Translations under genes and position numbers: made by a program
NCBI RefSeq assembly: GCF_021155775.2
Contig: NC_060237.1
Coordinates: 28,785,257-28,849,256 of the forward strand
Source of the DNA: Neodiprion pinetum
Lineage: Eukaryota > Arthropoda > Insecta > Hymenoptera > Diprionidae
Length of the DNA: 64,000 nucleotides
Direction of reading: 5' to 3'
Notes under the pieces: generated by a model
What the model was told of the DNA's origin: nothing
What the model saw: only the letters and a program-made list of their open reading frames with translations
Database searches by the model: none
Shown here: positions 36,180-49,519 of the stretch, piece by piece
Position numbering within the stretch: position 1 is the first letter of the stretch
Layout: every line of letters begins with the position of its first letter

Positions 36180-37820
36180 TCGTTCGTATGTACTGAAACA
36201 CAAGTTTTCCGTAACTGATATTGGGAAGTTTTCGCACACCCAGCCCACGTTGACCAACCGAAACTCGAATCCCGTTTGACACGAGGGCCGTGCAGTCAAA
36301 GAGCGAGAATTTCGGGAAGGACGAAAAAAATATCCCCCAGCTTTCCTTTAATTTTGTCAACGAAATTTAACTTGACAAGAAACTTAACATCTAAACGATA
36401 TACGTATGGGGCATGCCGCGTAAATTCAATAAACGGTTAACCATGCCGTTTTTTCACTTCGCTAGGGAATATTCCTGTGTTGGTACGGCCTGTGAAAATC
36501 TTAAAAAAAAATAAATAAAAATTTTAGATTTGTTTCATCACTCGTCCTTACTATGAATTTTTAAACCCATCTCAAAAACATCCGAAGTAATTTAATGATC
36601 TTCCGGTTTACCGGAAATGAATTAATTCTCAATTTTGAAGCGAGAAAACCTACGCATTTTCGGCCAAGTTCTGTCAGTTTCAGATTTTTCCTTTGACCCG
36701 TTTTGAGATCATCGTTGAACTTTGTGGGACAGACCGACAGGTTCTGCCCATTCCATGGTGAGAAACAGTATGGCGAAAAAACTGTTTTTCCGCTTGTTTT
36801 CTACTTTTTAATTCAAAGGCAGGTAATTGAATAATTCGAATAATTTTTTGCACGATTCTCGAAGTTCGTACATACACAGGAAAAATCTTGGAAAAATCTG
36901 CGAAATTAAAAAATATCATGATCAAACGTTTACCGAGTTTGCGTGGAATGTCCCATACATGTACACCTTTACGGTTTCCCCACAGAGAATGTAATAATAA
37001 TAAAAAAAAAAATGCATGTTACAGGTGATTTCGGAGAAAACAATGTTGAAACAAGTGATCTAAGCTGAAATGCAATTCTCATAAGTCAACAGTTACAAAT
37101 CAAAATCTCGAGTCGTTCAAAAACCTGTAGAAAATATTGAGGAGAATCAAAGAAATAAAACGATCGTGCGAAGGACTCAAGAGGTGTCAATCGGGTGGTT
37201 AAACGTTAATCGGTATAATAAGTTATATTAAATTGAAATTGTTCGGTACTAACGTTACACAGAATTAATTATATCCCAAGTTGAAAGCATACAGAGATAG
37301 GGTTAATTATAAAGCACACAGGTGAACATTATAGGGTTAGACCCGGGGGCGGGAGCTGAAATATACATCTCATTATTAGCTGCCACCCTGCTGCTTCGAG
37401 CCGGATTAATAGAGCCGGCTATATTAACTTCTGATTTATCATTCAGGTACGCGCCTCGGTCGTGCGGAGCGAATTAACCCCCAACGACGTGAGTATGTAG
37501 ATACAGCGTCTCAAACGACACTTTATGGGTAATGGAGAAGTGTTTCCAGCGCCCGAGATTATAAATTGGCATCTCAGTCCTAGACGCAACAGTGCGATTC
37601 ATCTCTACGCAGCTGTTTACATGACTTCAAGTTCCTACGTGTTGCGACTGTGCTCCGTTGTTGTTGTGGTCAGATCGACGTTGGCGCGTCCTGAGTTCGA
37701 TCGACCGATCAACAAGATTGTCAGTGCTTGCGCGGCCGCGGACAAAGTCAGATCGGGAATCGAAGTTTCAATGCCGTAGAAACACGCGTGTGAATAAATC
37801 GAGTGCTGTGAGTGTGCAGA

Positions 37821-37899
37821 ATGGTGCCAACGAAGATACAGGTGCAAGGATGTGCGAGGCTGTTGATCCCTGAGACCTTCAAGCTTCTACAACGTCGGG
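37821..37899 (+). CDS. Candidate first coding exon of an unidentified gene
   Basis: The ATG is in excellent start context (cagaATGG, A at -3, G at +4). An in-frame TGA lies upstream at 37791. The frame stays open for 26 codons (MVPTKIQVQGCARLLIPETF and KLLQRR) to a near-perfect donor G|gtgagt, leaving phase 1. TCAGT initiator-like words occur upstream (for example near 37720). I do not recognise the peptide and cannot find the next exon, so this rests on start context plus donor alone. Confidence 0.28.
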
Positions 37900-40800
37900 G
37901 TGAGTTCTTGTTCGATTGTTTTCAGGATTGATTGATCATTCTTCCTCTCTTTTTTGTCTTTTTCAATTGAAAAATCCACTTACCTTTCAACACTTGGTCA
38001 TAAACTTACGTGTCAAAATCGCGATGGATTTCGGAGAGAAGTCGAGGATGGTCTAGGTCTAGGAAGACTTCAAAATATCCTGTTACAAGATTGCTTTGAA
38101 GAGAAAAACGCGGCGCAAAGGGGGAGGGTTGGTAGTAACAGAGATAATATTTCACGTATGCATCTTTACAGTCGGACGGTACGCTATTATTAAAATCTCC
38201 GTAAAGTTGATCTTGTTTGAATAAATGAATAAATGAGTCGGAGCCGACGTCGACGCGAAGACATAAAGCAGTTTATACGGGGTTGAAGTCAGGTCTTCCT
38301 CCAGCGGGGCTAGACTCGCAAAACGAAGCGAAACAATATTGCGAGAAGGAAATCTGTCCTTAGTGGCAACTAAAGATTAACATTTCAAGAAGAACGAGAT
38401 ATCCTTCCACCCAAGATGTGCGGCAGGCGAAGAGATACGTCACTTTCCTATTCATAACCCTTTTCGAATTAATATATTATACACCGGCCGAAAGTGTTAG
38501 ACTTGGACGATGCAGGAAAATATCTGCAGTCCGATGGTCCCTTTCGCAGAAATAATTCAAAGAATATACCCAAGTCGAAAGCCGAGTGATCAACGGACCT
38601 GGAGGATATTAAAGCGATCGACGCGTACCACGGTTTGATTTCTCCTTTCTTTTATCCTTAAGCTTTCATTTCTTCGCTTTTTCCATTTTTCTCTCTGCCT
38701 TTCTTTCTTCTTATGTATTTTTTTATTAGCCAGTCTCTCCGCGCCTTTCCCCATGGGGTGTGGGGGTGGAAAGTTGGTCGAGTTTTTTCCGCGACTTTTG
38801 TTAATGTTCGGAATTAAGGGAGTAAGGCGACTTTAAGTCATAAGGTCCCGTGGGAACGACGCCGAGCAAACTGGCGGGTTCGACGCCAACTTCTACAATT
38901 CTTTATTTCTTTATCAACTCTACGGGTTCGAGTCGGCAGTCCCGTCTCGCGCCTTGCGCTCCGAACGGTTCATATAATTACTTTGTTCGACACAATTCCC
39001 TTCGTACAATTCACCTCTCAGTCTCCTCCTCTTTTTAAAGTCGGACCGAAAAGCAAGGGGTTGACTCCTCGGCTAGTAGCTCGCTATTCTTATGACCGAA
39101 ATTCCTTAGAATCCCCTTCACTCATTTTTCTTATCTTAATACACGTTCACCCGGGAATTATTGCGCCGCTGATAATTAACGCTGTAAACAGGTTTGCGTT
39201 TCGGTGGGTGGAAATCGAGTGAAAAATCGTCAACCGCGACCGCTAATGAGGGAAAAATTGAGGCAACTTTATTAAGTCTGGTGGGCAAGGGACGGGAAGT
39301 TACTCTGATTAAGTTACAGCCGAACCTTTTCCCCGCCTTCGCCTGGTTCGCGACCTACCGAGTCACCCCCGACATAATTTTATTTATTACGCAATTTAAA
39401 AAAATCGATCCCTCGACTTTCAGCGGATCTTGTGTCTCTCGCACGCGCTTACGAGCGGTGTACTGTGTCCAACGTCTAATCACATTACACCACGTGCGCG
39501 GGGAGGAAGAAATCTGTTAAGAATGAAAAAAGAAGAATTTTGGCAAATTTTCCGGAACCTTGATTCTATTGTCGAAAAAGAATCTCGTCAATCGTGCGTG
39601 ATCAACTCGGATGACCAATTTTCGAAGGTTATACGAAGATAAGAAATTAAAAAAACAAACAGGAAGAGATCTTTGAGACACTAAGCGTTTTCCATTTTAC
39701 ACGTGTAATTCTAACAGTCAGATTTTTCCACTGAAAGCGAGTGTAAGGTGAGATTAACGTGCTTTTTAAAAAGCTTCGTGCAGGTCGCAAATCTTTTCCG
39801 CTATATCCAGAGTAGAGGGTTAAACGAAGAATTTACACCGGCCTGTAGAGAATTTGAATAACTGAATAAATATAACGGCTTGCGTTCAACTAGCAAAGTT
39901 GACGGTGTCACGAAATTCTTGAACATTAAAGTTCTTTAGGTGCGATGCACGTGGTTGCAATTCTTAGCTGAAAATTTGTTCAGCAGTAGTTTAAACCTTT
40001 TATATAGGTTTAGTCTATACTGCGTCATGGTTTCCTTATCACTCCGTAACACTGTAACACCGATCACATTGCAATTTTAGTTAACGAAGTCAAAATCTGA
40101 ACAACAGTGTATGGACATGAATTTTTATAGTCTGTTCATTGTCGAGTATCATCGGTTCGGTGATATAACTTTTATTGAATACACGATATTTGTAACCCAG
40201 TTATTTTTCAATTAACTTTGACACAGTAGTGAAATATCTTGGATTTACGTAGGTGGGAATGAAAACTGGCGCAATAAAATTCTTAAAAAAATAATCCTGC
40301 TCTCCTTTCGGCACCCCGGCAAATCCTCTTTGTGCAAACTCCGTGCCTACTTGCAATTCCGGAAAGCGAGAGATTCGGGTTTGGATAGACGAACACGCGT
40401 CACGCATAATGGGACATGATTGCGCCGTGTACGCGTAGCACACGCATGATTACCACGCGACGCGAGCCTCGTTCTTCAGCCTCCGTGTCAGCCGAGGACC
40501 ACGATCGGTGGACAGAACAGGGCCGTCGATCGCTCGCCCTCGTGTAACTAATCAACCGACTCCCGGTGCAAATCGCCTCCCACACCTTCCTACTTCTGCT
40601 ACAACTCTGCATTTCGCAACGCTTCAGAGAATTTCCCAAACTACTGGATCCATGCATCGATCGTTTCGGCAGCGTGCCTCAAAAATCTTTGAAAATCAAG
40701 GTATTCAAACCTCGTTTGGAATGTCAATAAAAATTCGCAAAGAAAGCGTGTGTGAAAATTCACGCGGAGTAAATTCGTGGAGCTAACGTGTGTGAGTTGT

Positions 40801-42712
40801 TGATATGTGAAGCCGGGGTAAAAGAGTGCATGAATCGGGAACGACCGTCGCGTCGCGACGCGTCCAGCTCGGGCCGAGTCCAACTGGTGGGTGACATTTT
40901 TTCGCGTGTTTGCAAGCGGCGTGATGTAGCGTACCGATTACGCGCTGCAGTCGTAATTTTTCCTGAAATAATGAAGCGATTCGTTCAAAACGGCGTGCGA
41001 GGCGTTTGCGGGCCTGTGTGAGTGCACACAACACAAAAACAAGGCTGAACCAGCCCCAAAGCACATCGAAGGCACACCCCGGCTCACCTCTCGAGTGCTT
41101 TTCACTTTTTATCGGCACATCCATCAGATTAACGGCATGATTGGACGCCGCCAATTTTTTTTTTTTTTTATCTTTACCCTCGTTTTTCGTCGTTTGTTAG
41201 TTGACCGTACATATTTTTCAACGCTGCTTCGCGATCGTAACACAAGTTTGACTTCTGATCTTGAGTGTCGCTAAATGAACAAACAGCGATACGAGATCGT
41301 GATTCCGGCAAATAATTTTTCATCTCTCCGACGAAACGACAAAGTGTAAATACGACGAGTAAAACACGTCAGGTATTCACTCGCGACACGCAAGAAATCA
41401 GTCTGATTTTGATCCTGAGTAAGGCGCGCGATGTGCGTTCATCTGCGGTTCTTACAACATTGAAAGACTGGACAGAAAAAGTGCATGTATGGCCTGACAT
41501 GGCATACGCTGTGCGCACGTGCGAATGTCTAGGTGCGTGCAGTTGTATGGTTTAACAAGACGCTAACTACGGGGGTTGAACGGAAACTTGGCACGGGCTA
41601 ACCGAGTTAACTTAACCCGATTAACTGAAGACTAAGGGCTGACTTGACTGAAGGAGGGTAGTAACTGACTGCGGTGGGGTGAATAGCTACGCTGTCAGCC
41701 TCTTCATGTTTAATTAATTAGCGATCAATTTGAAGGCAAAACACGTTATCAGAATTTTAACGGCGGTTCGAGGGCGCTGGATTTTATTTCTCCCTTATTT
41801 TTTAAGCTCTCTTCTTCATCCAACGAGCGATAATTATCACGGTCGAAAAATCGTACGCTTTGTGCGACCCTGAGATACTTTCCAATTTCGCTTCAACTAC
41901 CCTCGGTTTGAGTCACTCACTTACTACTTCCTCGCATAAGGTTCAAACGAGGAAGAGGACGAGGACTGACGGTCAGACGCACGACGCGATCGCTAATCAG
42001 CCCGAGATTAGATCCTTGCTTTAGTGGGCAGTTAGTCGGGCGGTGTGTGCTGCAGTGCCTCGGCTACGAGGTGAATTTGAAAATTAAACGATAAAGCAGC
42101 GTCTAACCTTCGCGACTATGGCAGTCACGGCGTTTAGGTGCAGGCACGAGATCGCTAGCCTGAGAGTCTTTAACCTCGAGATTAAAGCCTCGGGATTTAC
42201 AACGATACCCGTACATAATCAACCTAGAAAGTGTCGTCGACGACGCCAAAGAACGATCAAACGATGGTCCCTGCGACGACTTGAAATTTGGAGTCAAGAT
42301 CTGTTCGTATAAGCGAACAAGATGGAAATCTTAAGGTGCTTTGTCATATTCTTGTGAATTCTGCATCGTTCGACTCACGTAAACGTCATCTATCGTATTT
42401 CGAGATCGCAAGCCGAAATGATCGGCACAAGTTGTCTAACCGTTCCATTATAAAGTCCAGAACTGTATAAACCTGGTAATCACTTTCCAGAGCGCGGAGG
42501 TTGAATTCGAAATAGTCACTTGGGTGTAGGACGCAGATAGGTCGAAAGGTATGTGCAGCTACAAAGTGTAATAGGAAACTAGGGCAAAACCTGAGGGGCT
42601 TTTTCTGCACCTTACGCTTGTCAGAGCGAAAAGCTTATTGTGCTATCCGTGTGCCGCGTGAACGTAGGTACACTCTACGGTGTATAGTTAGTGGTGAGTG
42701 CGTTCAGTCGCG
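37900..42712. other. No gene recognised
   Basis: Intronic or intergenic sequence. A strong donor-like word on the - strand (gaaag|gtaagt at about 37985) has no open frame leading into it. Confidence 0.5.
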
Positions 42713-42799
42713 ATGTCCACGGGGGCATCGCATACCCCTAGATACCGTCCTGTGTGCTCACCAACACCCCGCGAGCCCTGCAGGCCCTCCTCCTCGTCC
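42713..42799 (+). CDS. Candidate first coding exon, Ser/Pro-rich N-terminus
   Basis: The ATG reads MSTGASHTPRYRPVCSPTPR, then EPCRPSSSS, and meets a good donor gtaagc in phase 0. The word TTCAGTC (arthropod initiator consensus TCAKTY) lies about 10 bases upstream, which would imply a very short leader, and the local DNA is GC-rich. The frame also stays open through the donor to 43297, but there it becomes a poly-valine stretch from a GTG repeat. No homologous family is recognised. Confidence 0.25.
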
Positions 42800-43065
42800 G
42801 TAAGCCCTGGTAATAAAACATTTCGCGTGCGAGCCGGTATAATTGTCGGGGCCGTGCGGAGGCTCCGGTTGTACGTCGGTGGCGAGCCTAGGTTTAGGGG
42901 CCCCGGGGGGCACCGCACCCCCTTTTTCATCCCGTTGTTATTTATCACCTTGTTTCCCGCACTCGCTTCTACTCGGTTCCCGATGTACGTCCCTCTGCCC
43001 GCCCGCCCGCTCGCTCCCGTTCCTCTCCAGCGTGCGCTTTTGTGTAACCTAGTGATGCTCCTTGT

Positions 43066-43096
43066 CGTGGTGGTGGTGGTAGTGGTGGTGGTGGTG
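43066..43096 (+). repeat. (GTG)n microsatellite
   Basis: About ten GTG units with one AGT interruption; it creates a spurious poly-valine stretch. Confidence 0.85.
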
Positions 43097-44749
43097 CCTC
43101 CACTTTTACAGGCTCGGACCTCCGTCAAGTTGGCCAGAGACTTGGCCGACCCGAATCAAGAATCGCCCTCACCAACGCTTGTTTTGTTTTCATCCGAACC
43201 CGCCCCCGTCATACTCTCCCTCCTACACCACTCGCTCCAAGTGCGGTTGACCTGCAAGCGCTGGTTCGAGAGTCCTTTACGAGAACGAGGATTTTAATTC
43301 CTTTCGCGAACAAGGTCTTACACGTAATAGGAGTACGAATATGATCGTCAATTCAATACGATTAACTATATTTCTTCAAGCTGAACCGTTAGATGAGAGT
43401 ACAAGCTGCTGGATATTTATTTTTGATTTAAAAGATAGCTAATTTGATAATTGACTCGATTAATCAGTCCTGAAGGACGTCAAGGGCTAGAATTAAAATC
43501 ATACTGGCTAGTCCAGTGGCTATAACCTCGAAAGCATTCTACTTTATTCAAATCCAAGTTGATCATGAGGGTCACATAGTAAAAAATCGAGTAGACATCT
43601 GACCCTGGCAATGATTACGTAGCTTTGAATTTTGACTTCGTGCCAATTCGTCAGCATGGATCAGAAGTAAAACCAAGAACTGAACATTTTTTTGATCACA
43701 TGATGAGTCGGGTGAATCGCCCGATTCCCACAGTGAGGTAAAATCACGGAACGGATATTGGCGTGTCAAGCCGCGAAGATCTGAAAAACTGTTCGTTTTT
43801 GCAGTAGCTTGATGAGAATTTCGGTACCCACGTGAACTCCCGCACTCCCATGAGAAGCTGAGCCTACGTCTCGGAGGCCAGGGTGTCGGGGCCATAGGCC
43901 ACCACTGCACGGGTCTCTCCAAGTCAAGCCAGAGGGAGAGTATGGTAATGAAGGACCAATCATGCGGTAACCAGTTGCCCATGGGAGGCGGTCAGAATTG
44001 GCAGGTAGCGGTCAGCTGCCGTCAATGTGTCACTTATCTGCGTAGAACGCTGAACCCTCTGGACAGGATTGAGTGGAACACGTAGCTTGACGGCGCAACG
44101 TTGCGAGCGAAACGGCCTATGCCACCCATCACGTCGTCGCGCCCCAAAAACCACGATCCGAATCACCGTCCGATGTCAGGCGTGAGAGTAAAAAAATAAT
44201 AACCCTCCATGATGGCAAGCGATCGGATCAAATCCTCCTTACCTTCCACTCTCGATAACCATTAACGGAAGACTATCACTGTCTCCAAAGAATGAACTCG
44301 ACAGAACAACAGAGTGGCACTGCAGCCGCATGCCTGAATGATGAAAAAGACAACAGCTGGGCGACTCCGTCGAGGACTGGATGAGTCGGTTTTGAAGCAT
44401 GTCGCTGAGGACGGTTGTTTTCGTTTATATTGTACCGTGACCGAGGCGTTTATTGACATTTCCAGAAAACAGAAGTGCAGCAGTCGACTCAGTAGTTACC
44501 GCAGCGTTGGTACAGCGCGGAATCGGCTACGTCCTTAACGTCCCCGTGTCCCCAGACGGTTCGCGGCGGCATTGGTACAACCGTCGGGCTTGCCGATGCT
44601 GGTTTGGAAATCTCAGCGTAGAGACGTGATGCGTCTAGAGGGTTGCAGACATCACGTGGTTCCCGCTGGAGGGTAAGGCTGCTTCAACCTCGCTGGCACA
44701 ACCTCCTCCCGCGAGGCTTCCACTGTAATTAAGCGAGTGCACGTTCCAC

Positions 44750-44773
44750 CCCCTCACCCTCACCCTCACCCTC
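44750..44773 (+). repeat. (CCCTCA)n hexamer repeat
   Basis: Three full units of CCCTCA plus partial copies. Confidence 0.8.
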
Positions 44774-45856
44774 TTGCTCCACCTTACTCATATGGGAAGA
44801 TACACGCGTCGTTTTCCTCATCGTTCAATGCTGTACGCTACAACGGAATACGTTCGTAAATGTTGCGTACGTGTAGCGGAGCGCTTATTCTGTTTTCCTT
44901 CTTCGACTACCTCACGATTCGTGCGAGTGTGAACAGTTGCGTTGTAAATTTTTAATTTTAGAATTCAAGAGTCATTTTTAAACTGTATAATAATGGTGGT
45001 TTAATTGCCAGTCTCTGATTCGAGGCTCGTGGCTGGGAAAGAAGAGAATAAACTCCGTCTGAGGTGGACGGTTTGAATTTGTAATTCCGGCCGAGTATCT
45101 TTTGTGTGATTCGAATGAGATATAACGGAATTAGTATTTTATATGCATAAAAAGCCCGTCTTCCCTATTTTACCGGAGAAACGCGATCGTCATCTAATTG
45201 CAATTCGATCCTCGATAACGAGGGTTCACGAACTCCCCTCCCGCCTTCGTTTCGGTCCCCACCCCTTGCGCCCCTCCGCGTCACGCTGATCCTGGAGAAG
45301 GCGAGGGATGAAAAATTGTTATCTTATATTTATGGGCTCGAGATTAGACCCGGACGCCTGCAGGACGCCACTAACCAGGCGTCGGAATGATAAATACCCG
45401 GTGAATTAGCGCGCCGAGGTGTAAGCGGTGAACGGGGTCAATCCAATTACGCAATCGATACTAATTAGCTAATTGTAAGTACTAGAAGTCTGAGTGGAGG
45501 GTCGAGAACGGGGTACCGAATACCTACTCCTGTCCGACTAGCTGGTTCATTTTACTTCCTACGTGACGGACCATCACTGATGGCGTGATCATCCCCTTGC
45601 TAAACTGACAGTTATCGTCCTCGTACGTCGTCCCGGTCATTCCGCTCGACCACCCGGTCGCCAACAAGGCGTCACACACCCTTGCCAGCCCACTAACCAC
45701 CACTGACGATGCCGATAATCAGTGCCTCGAATTACCCCTTCTGAAAAAGCTGGTCAATTCACAGCTCAATAGTCTGTTCTTTCAACTATTAGTAACCACA
45801 GTTACGAATTCTGATTGCGAAGAGGGTCCAGAAAATAAACTTTCAAAGGTGTTGCC

Positions 45857-46470
45857 GTGAGAAAAAAACCTTTTTCCGAGTGCAAATTTTACTGCACTGA
45901 TTCGAAAACTTGGTGTGTGATTCAGCCACGCGATTTGAAACTGTGGAATCGCCGCCATCTTGTAGAGCCAACGACACCCGTGACGTCATTTTTCGGATTT
46001 TGTCAAACAATATCTGCAAAATTTGTCCAAAATGTCGACGGTGGAATTTCGAATGATATCATTGACAATGTATAAACTTCAGAACTTCTTTTACCACCGA
46101 TAGATTCAGGTATTATAGAATATATGCGGCAAAATTTCATGAACGCGAAGCAATATAAAGAATTAACGGAGTTTTCACTGCTTTTTGCAAGAATATTTGG
46201 TGCAATGGCAATTTATAAAAGAGTTGTCGAATCATTGGATAGTTCGACAGAATGAATTTACTTGAGTATAGAGAGTATTGAATCTTGTGGCAATGAAAAT
46301 ATTAATCATGTTACTCTAGTAAACATTGAAAATAATTTGAAAATGTTTTAAATCAGGCAAATTATTCTACCACACGAATTGCAATTATTCTAAAACTCAC
46401 GTATAATTTTTTACGTTGTGAAATTCAAACAAGTGTTAAAGCCAGAGAAATTATCTTTATGAATCGCATA
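45857..46470 (+). pseudogene. AT-rich block with eroded coding-like frame
   Basis: One frame stays largely open over about 200 codons although the DNA is AT-rich. It has 72 open codons, a TAA, then 58 codons (TSELLLPPIDSGIIEYMRQN and FSLLFARIFGAMAIYKRVVE are parts of it), a TGA, 31 more codons, then frequent stops. I cannot name the family; a decayed transposon or pseudogene is the likeliest reading. AATCGCCGCCATCTTG at 45947-45962 resembles the arm sequence of the foldback at 49520-49790. Confidence 0.35.
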
Positions 46471-49400
46471 ATGTTATATTGTGAAGATGTGTAGCCTTTT
46501 ACATTCAAAAGGACGCAATTTTATAAAACAAAAAGGAAAGTTTGTTGTTCTAAATTAACAACGGAGTACAAAAATGAAAAATGAAATTATCAGTGACAAA
46601 TTTATTTCCGGAAAATTTGAGCTTTCGTACATAGTAATATTTAATATTTTACGCACCATCGCATGTGGTCACGTAAAATAAGATATAAGAACAGCAGACA
46701 GATGAATTTGCTGATGCCGAAAATGATTTAAATAATTTGATCGTAAATTATATGACTGTATTTTAAACTTATATGTTCGTAGGCACATTTCGACGAGTAA
46801 GAATAAAAAGTAAAAACTGAAAGTCCCGCACGTGGCGTGTGAATTGTTGTTTATAGTGTAATAAATTTGCACGATTTGGTAACAAAGAAAGGGCGTTCTC
46901 CTGTTTAAATTAATGAAACAAACGAAACAGAATGACCAGGAAGCGGATAATCAAGTCGTAGATAACCGCAAGGGGGTCGACTAAGTAAAGGGTTGAGGGT
47001 TTCGGTTAGGTGTTAAAAATCAGAATAAAAGTCTATTAGCTTGATTGCCGGTGGTACATCGTTCCCGATGATGGGGCGATAGGCGAGGATGTGTACAAAG
47101 AAAGAGTTAAAAAACTATAAAAATGATACTGTAGAGTTAAAAAAACAAGAACCGTAGAGGCGATAAGGGGTCACTCTCGCACAGCATGTGCGTATTTTTA
47201 TTTTTTTGGTAAATGAAATTGACGAGGCGTAAACGATACGAATCTACGCGCCCCCTTTCTTCCATCCTCTTTTTTTCCCTCCGGCCTGCCTACGCGTTCC
47301 CAACTCTTAACCCTTTTATTACCGGTAAAACAAACGCGAATGTTTTGTCACTCGCCAAGCCCAGCCGCTCCAGCCTGCCAGGTAACAAGACACTAATGAT
47401 CGCGATAGAGTTAAGCTGACCCATCTAACGGACGTTCGCACTTGAAAAAAGGGAGGCACGAGGGAAAAAATTAGTGGCCCGACGCACGAAGGGACATCAG
47501 GTGTTTCCCCCGATATCTCGATTTCTTTCGACTCGGTGCTTGCTGGATAATTTTCACGCGATTCTCGACCGTTTCAACTCGGCCAGATGCATCTTCTCGA
47601 AGCGAATGATTCCCAGTGTTTCGAAATCGCAGTTGAACAGTTTCTCAGTTTCGCGGACAGTCACCGAGTCTGCGGGTCGTGGAATAAGTGGTGGTTTCCC
47701 CCTTCCTACTTCCTGCTCTTCCAGTTTCTCGTTCTCCTGGCTACCCCCTGGTCTACAGTGTGCGACTAGGGTGCGACTGAGGAGACTTTACGTCGACAGC
47801 GCACGGTAAACTCCCAGAATTGTGGCTCACCCCCTGCTAACACCCCTTCGGTCTCGTCGGCCTCCCGGGACCTTCCTGGGTATTGAAAATTACATCTTAC
47901 TCTCCCTGCCATCCACCGTTTCCACCCGCTAGCCGTCGCTCGACTCGATGTGGTTCTAATCAACCCCATGTCATGCAACGAGTGTGTGGTTACATAAGCG
48001 CGGAAATGGTATAAAGTCGTGATCCGAAAGTGAACGAGTATTTGAACTTAGTTTGCACCTCGTTACAAGGCGCAACCAAAGCCGAATGCGTTTCTAGTCG
48101 ATCATCCAATCGTGCACCGCGTAGATTGTTGAATTCAGAATGCAGCCAGCAAGACCCTTTGGTGAGAGGTTGAAGCAGCTCCAACTCGATACGCAAGACG
48201 CACACGTGACGCGCGAGTGCCGTACGTGCACAAGCCGTACAGGCATTCGTGAGATGAAATCGGAATTCGGGGTGAACCACATCAAACGATCAGACCACGT
48301 GTGTGGGAGGGCGAATACTGCAGGATATGTTGGTCCGTTTTGTTCATCTCGGTAAGTAGGGACCGGATGGAGAATAAGAAATCGACGGACAGTGTCAAGG
48401 CTCTGGAAAATATCGGCGGACGTTTTAGCGGCGTGGATACGTCTGAGAGGCGTACCTAACTTGTATCTTTTACTGGTCGGTGGCACGTCCGCGTTCACGT
48501 CAGAAAAGTGAAGAAATACAGAAACTGCGAGGAAAAAGTATAAACATACATACAGAGAAGTTTTAAGTTGAAACTTTCGAGGAAGGCAGGAGCAGGGAAG
48601 GGAGTGAGAAATGTCGGTAAGGGTAAGAGGAGAAAGAGCTGACATCTCGAGACTTCAATATTTGTTAAACTTTTCCTCTCCCCTTGAACTCCCTTTATTT
48701 CTCTCCTGATACCCCGCTCCCTGGCTTCGCCCAATACTCCTTCACTTTTACATACACCAGTATACGTGCACACGCGTATCCACAAGCCTGGCCTGAAACC
48801 CTCCAGCTCTTTATAAGGCATAAACTCCATGTTATACGTGGGCATATAGATTTTATACGATTACCAAACGCAGTAGGTATACCTCTGTGTTCCCAATAAA
48901 GATAAGTGATTTTGCGACCGTATTTTTGTCGTTTCATTGCGATTGTATTACCACGAAAGATTCCGACCAGGTCCTCCACTCTTTACCTCCCCTCTTTCTC
49001 TCCGTCCCTCTCGTTTCTTTTCCAACCCCCTCGGACCCGCTGCACGCACTTTACGAGCCTACCTCATTGGGCGTATCTCCCTGGCTGTACAGCGGACGAT
49101 GAGGGTGCATTCCAAATGCCTTGGCTGCAGCCGTCGATACCTCGTCCACCTCACGCGAAAACAGGTGAGGACCAATGTCTTAAATTTTTTATAACCTCCA
49201 ATCATTTACGAGCAGAACAAAACCCCCAAAATACTTCGGTCAATCTTCACCCCCCGGTGGAACTTCGAGGCACGACGTCATCCCTCCGGAGACTGACTGC
49301 AAGTTGTACCTCAACCGCAGCCACGGAAAGCCACTGATTAAACATTTATTAATTCGTTAATGAGTAGAGCCTATCACAGGTATTCGCTGGCAGGATGATG

Positions 49401-49519
49401 TCGCGTGTCGCGGGCTCACCTCTTGCTGGGCGTGGTTGCACGCAACTCAACTTTTCCCATGTACTGCGGGTCGACTCCACGATATATTGCGATTTCTATA
49501 CCCCTCGACTTTGGCTCTC
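46471..49519. other. No gene recognised
   Basis: AT-rich to about 46.9 kb, then mixed. A - strand 183-codon frame at 48094-48645 contains a hydrophobic segment (YFFLAVSVFLHF) but no splice or start support. Confidence 0.45.

Larger units (their letters stand above)
33110..37820. other. No gene recognised
   Basis: The GC-rich part at 35.2-36.1 kb has overlapping long frames on both strands, which is typical of GC bias and simple repeats rather than coding. Another pyrimidine-AG|gtaggt abutment sits at 34667/34668. Confidence 0.5.
42800..45856. other. No gene recognised
   Basis: It holds the GTG and CCCTCA repeats. A 136-codon - strand frame at 43572-43982 and a 68-codon one at 43960-44166 are unsupported. 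Confidence 0.5.

Noticed and set aside
38860..38900. GGTTCGACGCC, a match to the tRNA B-box
   Set aside because: No acceptor, D or anticodon arms can be folded around it.
41090..41128. Possible - strand first exon (MDVPIKSEKHSR then gtgagc)
   Set aside because: Short ATG-to-donor runs like this are frequent by chance; no promoter or following exon seen.
43000..43297. Continuation of the 42698 frame with a poly-valine membrane-like segment
   Set aside because: The hydrophobic stretch comes from a GTG microsatellite beyond a good splice donor.
44241..44340. Possible - strand first exon (MRLQCHSVVLSSSFF then gtaagg)
   Set aside because: Same reason: a 29-codon run to a donor with no further support.
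48094..48645. 183-codon - strand frame with a hydrophobic N-terminal segment
   Set aside because: Superficially like a signal peptide, but no start context, no splice support and no recognisable domain.
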